Positions 39,601 through 51,600 of a stretch of DNA of 64,000 nt are shown here, piece by piece. The notes below the pieces were generated by a model that was not told the origin of the DNA, searched no databases, and was given only the letters and a program-made list of their open reading frames with translations. Within the stretch, counting starts at the first letter, position 1. Every line of letters starts with the position of its first letter. Source of the DNA: UBA2108 sp002713215 (lineage in GTDB: Bacteria > Bacteroidota > Bacteroidia > Flavobacteriales_G > Salibacteraceae); NCBI GenBank assembly GCA_937891015.1, contig CALAPY010000091.1, positions 31,162 through 95,161 on the forward strand, read 5' to 3'. The translations under genes were made by a program, and so were the position numbers.

Positions 39601-42600
39601 ATCAGAACAGTTATTAACGTCGACAAACACATATTCTATGGAAGCTGATGGGGGCGAAATAACTGAGGTATCCAGGGTAACACTATCAACACTGTTTATT
39701 GAACCATTCACCCTATAAAAGCTGTAGTTTTTATTGTAGATAGAACTTACACTTGCCTGGTTCAGTTTAAATGGAGCTGTATTCTCACAAATAGAACCAA
39801 ACGGTGAAAGGCTAACCACCGGCAATGGATTAACCACTGCGAATGTTGAAGCAGAATCACCACAACCATTGGTATCGATAATGCTATACCACAACTGGTG
39901 AGAACCAGAACGTGCAATGGAAGGATCAAACATATTTCCTACAACTCCCTGTCCCGAATAAACACCGTTTCCACCGTTAGTTGAAACATGGGCACCTACT
40001 AGTGTCACAATGGAACCATTTTCACATCGGTCTGCAATGGCCTGGATAGAAGCACTTGGTGCACTATCGATTTGCAATACAGTAGATGCACTATCGGTAC
40101 AACCATTGATATTGGTAAATATGTAACGTAAGGTATTGGAACCAGAACCTGCCAATTTAGGATCTAAAATTCCATTTACTACGCCCTTACCCTTGTAAAT
40201 GCCCGCAGTTCCTGTTGGGGTACCACCTGTAAGCCTGAACGTATCTGCATTGCTACAAACCGTAGGCAAGCTGCTAAATCCAACCACAGGTAAACTATTT
40301 ACTTTAATTACAAATGAGGTGTCTGAAGAACAGCCTTTATTGCTATACGTGTATGTAATTGCATGATTTCCGGTCCCCCCGGCTGTATCCGGATCAAACC
40401 TTAAACTGTCTGATAAGATTCCATTGCCACTGTACCAACCTTTACCCGTTGCCGGATTACCCATCCAAATACTCAACGATTGACTTCCAACCTTCTCACA
40501 ATATTCAGGAATCACTCCCATTGAATCAATGGAAGGTGCGGCATTCACTTTAATGGAATCAACTGCCATATTAGAGCAAGAGTTGGAGTTGGTATAGCTG
40601 TATGTAATGTGCTGCATTCCGGCACCGGCAACCTGCGGATCGAAGTTTCCATTGTTTATACCTGCCCCGGTAAATGTTCCTCCAACCGGAGAAGCAATAT
40701 TAGCCAGGTTAAGTACCGAATCGTTAGAGCATATTGAATCCGGTGCAATACTAAACTGTACATTGGGTAAAGCGTTAACCACAATAATTTGAGTTGCTGA
40801 ATCGGCACAACCGAAGGCATCTTCAAAATGATAGTGAATGGTATCCAATTTCGCCTGGTTCACGTCAAGAGAGAAATTTAAACCAAACTTTTTAATAGTA
40901 CTACTTACACCTGCGGAATAATACGAAGAATCACTTATTCCGGCTATTGGAAGCCCCCCGGTTAATAGAATTGAATCAAGATCTTCACAGATTGGATTAA
41001 AGCTGCTTAGAGTAACGTTTGGTACAGTATCAACGGTAATGCTGTCGGTAGCAGAATTTATACAACCATTGGTATCGGTATAGTTGTAGGTGATGTAATG
41101 AACGCCTTTTCCGGTAATGGCATTTGTAAAATTAGTATCGTTAACCACACCAAATCCTGTATACACCCCGGTTCCAATTCCACTAAAGTTTGGTAACCCT
41201 TTATCGATGGAAACGGTATCCTCCGAAGCACAATGTCTACCCAACGGAGCACTGAAACTGACTACAGGAAGCGCGTTGACTACAGTTGATCCGGTGGTAG
41301 AATCGGTACATCCAAAAGTGTTGGTATAGGCATACTTCATGGCATCTAATCCCGCACCAGCTTTCGAGGCCAGGTATTTTGTACTGTCTATTACTCCATT
41401 ACCCTGATAATATCCACCTGAGGGAAGACCTCTCACTAAACTCAATGTATCGTCATCAAAACACAGGGAATCAATTCCTACAAAGGTGACCACCGGCTTG
41501 GGACGTACTGTAATGGCAATTTGTGTATCGGCTTTACAACTATTCACGTCCTGATAGTTGTAGGTAATCGTGTGGGTTGCTACTCCGGCACTGTCGGGGT
41601 AGAAGTAACCACCGCTTACACCATTTCCAGAGTAGGTTCCTCCAGCAGGCGTAACATAGCTTTTAGCTGGTAAAGAAACTGAATCGGCATTCACACAGTA
41701 CTCATCGGTGGTACTTACGGTAAGTACCGGTAGTGCATGAATGGTCAAATAACCGAATGAAGAATCCACACATGAATTGGTATCGGTGAAAACATATTTA
41801 ATGGTATCCGTTCCAGGCTTACTCAATGCCGGGAAGAATCTGTTTCCGGCAACTGCTGTATGGTGATAGGTTCCTGTTCCATTGGTATCAGGTTTTCCTT
41901 GCGTAAGTACCAATGAACTGGAGTCGATACATATATCGGGAATCGTATTGAACGTAACAACCGGTTTTTTATTTACTTCCACAGTTTTACTGGTGGTATC
42001 CTTACAACCAAAGGAATTGGTATACTCATAATACAAGGTATCCGTACCCGACGAGACCGGTGTATAAACACTATCATTAGTAACCTTGCTACCATAGTAT
42101 CTACCTTCTCCTACGGGGAATCCCTGGGTAAGGGTAAATGCAGGAGTATTGTCGCAAATAGCTCCTAAACTTTGCATGGAAGCTGTTGGATTCGGATTGA
42201 TCCAAAGGGTATCGGTACTTACCGCCTGGCACGATCGCGTGGTTCTTGTATAAGTAATAACATGTTGTCCAAGGGCTAAACCATCGGGTTTAAACATACT
42301 TCCGTTAACGCCCAATCCGGTAAATACACCGTCATTAGCTGGCCCACCAATCAGCTGTAAAGAGTCTCCCCTACTACAGAAAGTATCAACAGTCAGCGTA
42401 AGACTTGAAGCCAACGTGTCCCAGGGAGTCAGTGCCGCAAATCCGGAATCGGAACAATTTAAACTGTCAGTGACAGTTACGCGATAGGTATTCGAAAGCA
42501 AGCCAGTTGCAATTGGGGTCACTTGTGCTGCAGGATCATTCCACTTGTATTTATAACTACCCGTTCCACCACTTGCAGTAACTCCCAATTTACCAATGGT

Positions 42601-45600
42601 ATCAGTAATACACAAAGGACGAACTGAATCCGCTCTAAATACAAATGAGATTTTAGCGGCAGGTTCGGTAATGGTTTTAAATACACTGTCTGTACAGTTG
42701 TTGGAATCGGTAACAATTACTTTGTAATTGCCTGCAGGTAAGTTAGAGGCAATTGTATCTGTTTGAGCCAGGTAGTCGTTCCACTGATAAGTATGTGGCA
42801 ATACCCCACCGCTTGATTTTACGGAAATCCACGCTGTAGAATCGGTTTTACAGAATACGTTTATGTAATTGGATAAACTGGCGGAAATACTGGTGGCCGG
42901 CTCGGTTATTGACTCGGTCAAACTATCGGTACAACCCAGGCTATCGGTTACTATTACTTTATAGGTTCCAACACCCAGCGAGTTTGCCGTGGCCGTTGTT
43001 TGTGTTGAAGGATCGTTCCACAAGTAGTTAATGGTTCCTGTTCCTCCACCACCCGTTACAGTTATAAATCCTGTTTTACCTGTTTTACATTTAACATCAA
43101 AAGTTGAGTCAAGTATAACATCCACCGAAGTCGCTGGTTCGGGAACAAAGGTTCCGGCACTGTCTTTACAACCCAAACTATCGGTTACCACCACTTTGTA
43201 ATTACCTGTTTTAATTCCATTTAGCTTTGCTGTTGTTTGAGCAAGGGCATCGTTCCACAAATAGGTTTTGGTTCCCGTACCTCCATTATTATGCGTAGCT
43301 TCCAGGAATCCTGAGGAATCTCCTTTACAGAATACCGCCGAAGAATCACTCAACCAAACATCCAGTTTAAGCACAGGCTCGGTTACGGTCTTGGAAATAC
43401 TATCAGTACACCCGTTGGAATCGGTTACTATAACTTTATAGGTACCAGCCGGAATATTATCGGCAAGCGTATCGGTTTGCGACGCATAGTCGTTCCATTG
43501 ATAAGTTCGTGGGGCTACCCCGCCCGAAGAACTCACCGAGATCCACGCGGTAGAATCCGTTTTACAGTATACATTGTTAAACGCAACTAAGCTTACTGCA
43601 ATGTTTGTCGACGGTTCGGTAATCGTATACGAAGTACTGTCCTGACAATTGTTAGCATCGGTAATGGTCACTTTATAAGTTCCCGCGGCAAGATTTGTCG
43701 CTGTTTTGTCTCCTGCACCAGACCTGCTGGTAACCCACGATTGCCAGGTGAAGTTGTATCCCGATTTTCCTCCGACACCATCCAGAGCGATTGTGGCAGA
43801 AGAATCTCCTTTACACAATACCTGGAATGCGGAATCGGCAAATTGAGGAACCTGAAGCGTGTCTACAAATACCGTATCGCTGTTGAAGCACGAGTTAGCA
43901 TCCGTTACACTAACCTGGTATGTACCGTAGGCATTTACAACCAAATTATCTGATGTGGAACCATCATTCCACAAATACGATCCTTTATTGGCTCCTGCAT
44001 TAAGAGTATAAGTTGTGTTGTTACAGAATGCGGTGTCAACTCCCAGGTTAACTGATGGGAGTGAATCAATTTGAACTACGATTAACGTTGAATCTTTTAA
44101 GTCACCCCTATCCGTTGCAACTATATAAACCGGAATAGAAGCATTCACTGAAGAATCGGGTAAGTAGATACGCATTCCTCTTCCGCTATCCGATGAAGTG
44201 GTGTTGTAGAACGTAAACGCAGAATTGGGTAGGAGAACTGTATCTGAACTGATGGCCGATAACTGCATCAATTCAACGTCTCCGATATCAACATCTGTAA
44301 TTGAGAATTGTAGGGAATCTCCTATTCCACCCGAACAAATGGTGTCGTTGGCTATGGAAGAAATTACCGGGAAGTCATTTTCATTTCCTAAACGAATTCT
44401 AAGGTGAGCTGTGTCTTTATTGCCATCGCCAGCTTCACTTACTTCATATTGAATGACATAAATTGAATCTTTAAAATAACGAAGTTCAGATTCCTTATAA
44501 ACAGTGACTACTCCTGAAGTCGAGTTTATTTCAAACGTTGTATCCGTATTTCCTGATAATATTTTAAACGTTAGTGCACTTGCGTCAGTATCCCAACCCA
44601 GTGCATAAGCCGAAGTATCTCCATTTTGCTGATTTTCGGAAATCAAGAATTCAAGTGTATCCGGCCCATTGTTCAACGTTGAAGTTGAAAAACCATATAA
44701 ATGCCCCCTATTTCCATTACCCGACAGATCCAGCATTTGTGAACCATTATGGACATAATCCATGTTCAAATTGAGAACCAGATTGGTGTTCGAAGGGTTG
44801 CCCCTTAAATTCATGTTAGCAATAACATCTAAAGAGTCGAAAGCCACATTCCAGAGCTGGAATTCATCAATACTTCCATCAAAAGGATAACTTCCTAAGC
44901 CATATTTTCTTTCCCCAATTATAAGTGAATCGGAAGTGTTTGATACCGTTGTAGTAACGGGATTTGTTCCTGTGTTGCTAGCACCCACATCTACCCCATT
45001 GATATAAATCTTCGCCAGAGATTTTGAAGGATCATAAACGGCAGCAATGTGATTCCATTGATTTGGGCTAAAACTATTTGCAGGCGCATCAATCCAAACT
45101 GCATTGGTTGGTATAAAGCGAATGGAATTTGTTCCTGCTGCCCCTCCAGTGTGTAATTCGTAATTTTCATTTCCTTTACCGCATATAAAGTCAACCGTCG
45201 ATCCTGAACCTTGCCAGTAAACCCAAGTACTAATCGTGAACTTCGATGTGTTATATGCATTGTTATGAGGAATCCTGATTTTATCATTGACATTATCGAA
45301 TTGAAGAGCTTTACCCATTCCAGCATAAACTGTTTCTGTGGTATCGTCTACAATTTCAATCAGCACCACTGCTGTATCTCTATTTCCAGATAAATCATAA
45401 ACACCGTATGTCAATGGATAGCTTGATTGAGTTTCGTAATCCACCACTCCAGCAAAATCAATTACTCCTGTGTTAGTATCTAAAAAGAACATGCTTCCAA
45501 ACCCACTAACCGGGAAGTAAGTTAATGAATCCTCTCTCACCGGATCCCATGAAATGGCCCATGCTACCGTGTCTTTACTTACAACAGTTTCGTTTAGTTT

Positions 45601-48600
45601 CCAAACTAATGAATCTTCGCTATCTCCCCATTCACTACCGGTCATATTTGATAGAGTTCCATTACGACCATTTGACGAACGATCCAAAAGGCTCAATCCA
45701 TCCAACTGATCAAAGTTGTAATAGGCATATAATCCAGTAGTGGAAACATCAACTCTTTTACGATAATTGGAAACTATTTCCGCACTATCTCTTGCAATGT
45801 TCCAGATTCTAACCTCGTCGAGCGAACCATCCAAGGTATAAGACTCAGTATCATCTACATATTGTCCTAATCTAAACCATGAGTTTGCATATTGTATGGT
45901 TCCTGTTCTTACCGTATCAATTGAAATTTCACCATCCACATACATTCTAATTCTGCTTCCATTATATACCATAGCTACATGGTGCCATGTGTTTTTGGAG
46001 TAGCTCTTTTTGGTGAATTTATAATCCAATACCGAACTTGAACTCGTTTTCAGCCCTAAACCAAACTTATTGTTGTTATAAGTTCCTAGCCACCACCCAA
46101 ACTCAGTAGGCCCATTGTCTTGGATGAAATTTGCAATTCCCGCCCATCTAACGAAAGAATCAAGCTTAACCCATGCCTCAACGGTAAGTGCGGCAGTCGG
46201 TAGCCCAAGTGAAGCACCAGTTACTTTACCGCTTGATAGAGCTATGTAATCGTTGGTACCGTCTAGTTTAATGGAATTACCAAGCCCAGCAAAAGGTAGG
46301 TTAGTATCCAAGATCGTTAAAATTTTATCTACCAAACCAATATTTCCGGAAGTGTCGCGAGCATAGATGGTAATGGTATTCTGTCCAAGGTTAGCTAGAG
46401 TAAGGGTGTCGTGAGAATACCACAACGAATCAGCGCCACAATTGTCGGTAATGTTTCCACCTGTAAGCCCTCCAACTACTAATTCTGAGGAATCTACAAT
46501 AGTAAATCCATTGGTATTTAAATAAACGGTATCGTTCACAGCAGTAACGCTTGGCTTAACCGTATCCAATGCAGTTACCGTAAACGATTGAACATCTCGC
46601 TGCCTGACGCTAAATTTGATGTTATCCAAATCTGAATACCCACCGGCGTTATGGTAATAGAACATACCATTGAGCTTGGTTGGATTGTTTTGGTTGGAGG
46701 CAGAGAAATCAAAACCCATGGCTATGTTTTGGAATCCCGTAGGAGAAATCCAATTTCCTTGAGCGGTTAAATCCCGATAGCTGACACTCGCCAAACCGGT
46801 ATGCATGTCCACAGTAAGTTTAAACTTAAGCCAGTTGGCACCTGGCTCAGCTGTTCCATTATTGGCAGAAGCCTTAATTGAGCCGCTTGGGCCATAAATT
46901 CTTAATAGACGTCCATTGTCTCGTGCTAATAACCCAAACGAAGATTCTGAGAAGGCAATATTGCCATCATTGTTCGCATCGAATCCAAATACCAATGCGT
47001 TGCCCCAGTAATTCTTTTGGATATCAAACTCTACTTCGACTACATCGTTCGAATCGAAAGGAAGAGTTGACCAATTATTATCGTTGACCCTAGAAGAATA
47101 CAGAATGTTATTTCCGCGGAGATCATTTAAGCGCAAGCCTCTGGAAGCCTCTTTGTCACCGCTAGCTGCATGATCTAAAATCCTGGATGCAGAAATTGAA
47201 GGAGATCCTGTCCTAATTACTGACCAGTTGTCCTGACCATTAAGTGCTGCTACATTTAAGTGATCGAAGTCATAGATAACAAAGTCTTGCGACTTTTCGA
47301 GCGCAGAATAGGTAATTAAATTCTGACCCAATGGGAATGACGTTCCGCTGGTTAACCCAGTATCTTTTACCAAACTATCTCCACAGGCGGAATTAGCCGT
47401 AGTAACCAAATAAGAATATGGAGCGGTACATGAACTGCTGGAAGCATAAATGGTTATGTCGTTAGGTATGTTGATTTGAGGGGAGCTGGTATCGCGGACG
47501 GTTATGGTTACTTGGTTGCTGTCCGTATTTCCACCCGCATCGCTGGCCATTACCAAAACCGTATGGACTCCAATATCCGTCAATCCAAATGTATCTTTTG
47601 AAAGTGAAATCGTTACATCACCACAATTGTTGGTTGTATCGCTGACCACATGTGCAACACTAAGCGTTGCAGAACATGAATTATCTAAATACAAGGTTGT
47701 ATCGTTGGTTACCAAAGCAGGAGGAGTGGTATCCAACACCTGAACATAAATCGTATCACGTCCTACATTTCCTGATTCATCAGTAACTGTCAGCGCCACC
47801 GGAGTTCCGATAACCTGTTTTGTTTTTCCACCTACCCAATCGGTAGAAGGGTCCATATTTTTAAGGGTTCCATCGTTTCCTTTGGTTGAATAGTCATTTA
47901 AAGTGGTGCCGCTACCCGCATCAAATTTGTAGTAAGCCACTAATCCGGACTCACTTCCTGATAGGTCCGAATTCATGTTTCCTAACAATTCTGCTGCAGA
48001 ACGTTCTTTGTCCCAAACTCGGATTTCACCTATCTGTCCATCAAAATGATATTGGGTTGTGTTATATGGAGCTATACCAATATGCATACTATTGGTTTCC
48101 GTCCCTAGATTATTAGCCGTTGCACTACCAGAACCAGCCAGAACACCATTTATGTAAACCTTTTTCTGACCACTAGTTTTCCACGACATGGCCACATGAG
48201 TCCAGGTATTTAAAGAAATGGAACCCGTACTTTGTTGAATTACATTACCTCCAGTTGTATAATATTCAGCACCTACTTTTCCGTTAACCAACCCAAGAAC
48301 CCAGCCATTTGATGCACTTCCATTTTTACACTTACCAACGATTTTTGGAGTACCAGAACTAGCATTGGCATATATCCAGGCCTCAACGGTAATTTCGCTT
48401 GTTGGATTTAAGGAAGCATTGTGAGGAACATCTACATAATCATCCGCACCGTCAAAATCAAGTGCACCAGAAGCTATCATAGTAGTATCATTGGAAGTAC
48501 TGCAATCAAATGAAGTATCACTTGCGGTAACTACCATGTTGGAACTACAATTATCGGAGGTTGCAGTATAAAGCGAAGAGGTCGTTAGACTTGCAGCACC

Positions 48601-51600
48601 TGATGCATCCAAATAAAGAGTCGTATCACCTATGTGTGCGATGGTTGGTTTAATGGTATCCTTAACAGTTACTGTTGCTGTTTTAGTTGTTTTGTTGCCA
48701 CTACTGTCGGTAACAGAAACAGAAATGTTTCCTGAATTTGACAGTCTTTCACCGGCATGAAGCCAGGTTGGCGAAGTAATTCCGCTAACTAAAGTTGTTC
48801 GACCCGTCCCATCGGTATTCATGCTATACAGCTTGGTGGGAGAACTTAGATCAATAAAATACAATTTGTTGGTAGACGCGTGATAAACGATTCCACCCAT
48901 ATTGGAATAACCCGAAGAAATTGTGGTTGGTGCAGCCGATCCTACTTTCTTACGTACGGCATTTCCATTGGTCCAATAATAAGTATCATTGGCATCATCG
49001 TAATTGACCATTCTTGGCCCTGATTCACCTGAAATAAAGGATCCTGTAATTCCAGTTCCATCGGGGTTTCCGTAACCAATCTTACCTGTTGCGAATGATC
49101 CCCAATAAACTCTTTGATTTTTTCGGTCTAACCAAATACCATAAGGTTTTTGTCCAGAAACAGTATAAACCGTATAGCCCGTTCCATCATAATTTATTTT
49201 ACCATAAGTCTGATTATCTCTTCCCGACCAGTAAATCACCTGATTATCCGGATCAATTGAAATATCAGTCAATTGGAATAATCCCCCCTTTACAAGAACC
49301 CTATTCGAGCCATTTCTATTGGCTCTATATATTTTTCCACCAGCGTGTTCAGTCCAAAATACCTCTTTGAGGTTATCATCGTAAGCAATGCCATTAACTG
49401 CCGCAGGTCCATTAAACAACGTGGTTGCAATTCCCGTGTTTACATCCAATGCCGTAACCGCCAGTCCGTTTCCATAATAAATTGTATCCGTTTGGAATCC
49501 CTTGTTTATGTTAGCGCAAGAATAAGTTCCTCCACTTACCAATACCGAATCCTGAATGACACAGTTATCTGAAGCACTGGTCACCAAATCTAAAACCGAA
49601 AGTGTATCAGTATTTCCATTAGCATCTACATAAATAGTGGTATCTCGGAGGGTAAGAGATGGGGATAATGTATCAAGAACAGTGATTAATGCAGAATCTG
49701 TAATCACATTTCCACTCCCATCTTCAACCCGGATAGTTACATAATTACTCCCGCTTCCTACTATTGAAGGTGCTCCAGAAACCCAGGCCGACGTACTCAT
49801 ATTATTTAAGGTTCCGGTAAACGAATTGGAAGAATTATCGGAAATTGAACTGCCGGTTCCCGTGTTGAAGTTATAATAAGCTCGAAGTCCAGTCTCATTA
49901 CCCATAAGTTCGTTATTCATGTTGGTAGAAATCTCTGTTGTAGTACGATTTGTATTCCAGATTCGGACCTCATCCATTTTTCCTTTAAATAAACCGGTGA
50001 AGTAGCTAGGCTCAGAAGGTGTTCGTTTTCCCAAATACAGATTCTGGGTCCCTGAATAAGCAATCGCAGATCTCGCAATTGTACCCGATTTGGATAAAAC
50101 ACCATCAATATATATGGAAACACTTGTACCTGATTTTACAACGGCTATATGCTGCCATTGATTTAATGTGATCGAATTGGCATTGGTTTGAACTGCCGCA
50201 CCTGCATTAAAATTTCCACTATTATCAGAAGAAGCAAAAAGTATTGATTTGGCATTTGTAGTTCCACCTTGACCTGAAGAACCAAGTGCTACAACCCAAC
50301 CTCTTTCATTTCCACTACTAATTCTAAAACCGTTCATAGCGATTACCCCGTTGTCTTGAGTAGGATAAATCCAGGCTTCAAAGGTGATTTTATCCGTGAT
50401 CCCTAATGTTGAACTATTTGCTACTGAGGCATAATCATCGGTTCCATCAAAGTCCAAAGCAAAACTCCTACCACTTCCAGTATTACTGCAATTAAACGTG
50501 GTATCTCCGGATAATGTAATGCTAGGGGTACCGCAATTGTCACTTATACCAGAATAAAGACCTGAAGCCGATACAGTTCCATTCCCAGAACCATCCAAAT
50601 AAACGGTATCATTTTTAACCGTTAGGCTTGGGAGAATAGTATCTAAGACATTTACGTATACCGTGTCAGTGGTTGTGTTTCCTGATTCGTCGGTGGTACT
50701 TAAACCGACTGGAACACCAATAAATACAAATGGTGTATCTGTTTTCCAAGCAGTTGAAGTATTAAAGTTTACCAATGTTCCATTTGAAGCATTCGTAGAT
50801 TGATCCGATAGAGACGTTCCACTTGTACTTTCTATATCAAAATGTCTATACAATGATGTAGTATTTGTCACCTCTTTACTACGATAGTTTGACATAATTT
50901 CCTGAGGAGATCGAGCAGAGTTCCAAATCCTGACTTCATCCATACTACCATCGAAGAAGAATGAGCCGGTAGCATTATAACTTCCTAGCAAGTAATCAAT
51001 TGTTCCGCTCTTAGTAAGAGCAGGCATGGATCCACCATATGATAAGGTTTCCTGACTTCCGTTAATGTAAAATTTCAGGCGGTTAGAATTACCTGATCCA
51101 TTTCCATCATAGACTAACGCTACATGGTTCCATTTCCCATTCACTATTTGATTGGAAGATGTAAGGGCATATGTATTTGCACCATTTTCTATAATAATAT
51201 CAAAATCATCGTAGCCAACTCTAGAAGGATTACTTGTTGAAAGAATTAACCTAGTTCCAGTAGTTGTAAATCGACTGGAGAAAATGTGCTGTTGTTTTTG
51301 ACTATTGACTTTTATCCAGGCTTCAAAAGTGAAGGCACTTGCGCCACTAATTGAAGATAAATTCCCTAAATTAACATAGTCATTAGCCCCGTCAAAAACA
51401 AGACTTCCTGAAGTACTATAAACTGTATCATTCACAGAAGAACAGTTAAAAGTGGTATCACTTGCAGTTACTGTATTGGTTGAAGAACAATTATCCGCTG
51501 TAGAACTGTATAACGAAGAAGAAGTAAGTGATGCAGCACCGGAAGCATCTAAATAAATGGTGGTATCACCAATGTGCGTAAGTGTAGGTTTAATGGTGTC

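Noticed and set aside
48745..49500. Eukaryotic contamination suggested by LDL-receptor-like repeats
   Set aside because: The frame continues without break into bacterial HYR and LamG domains and a T9SS signal; YWTD-like propellers are known in bacteria.
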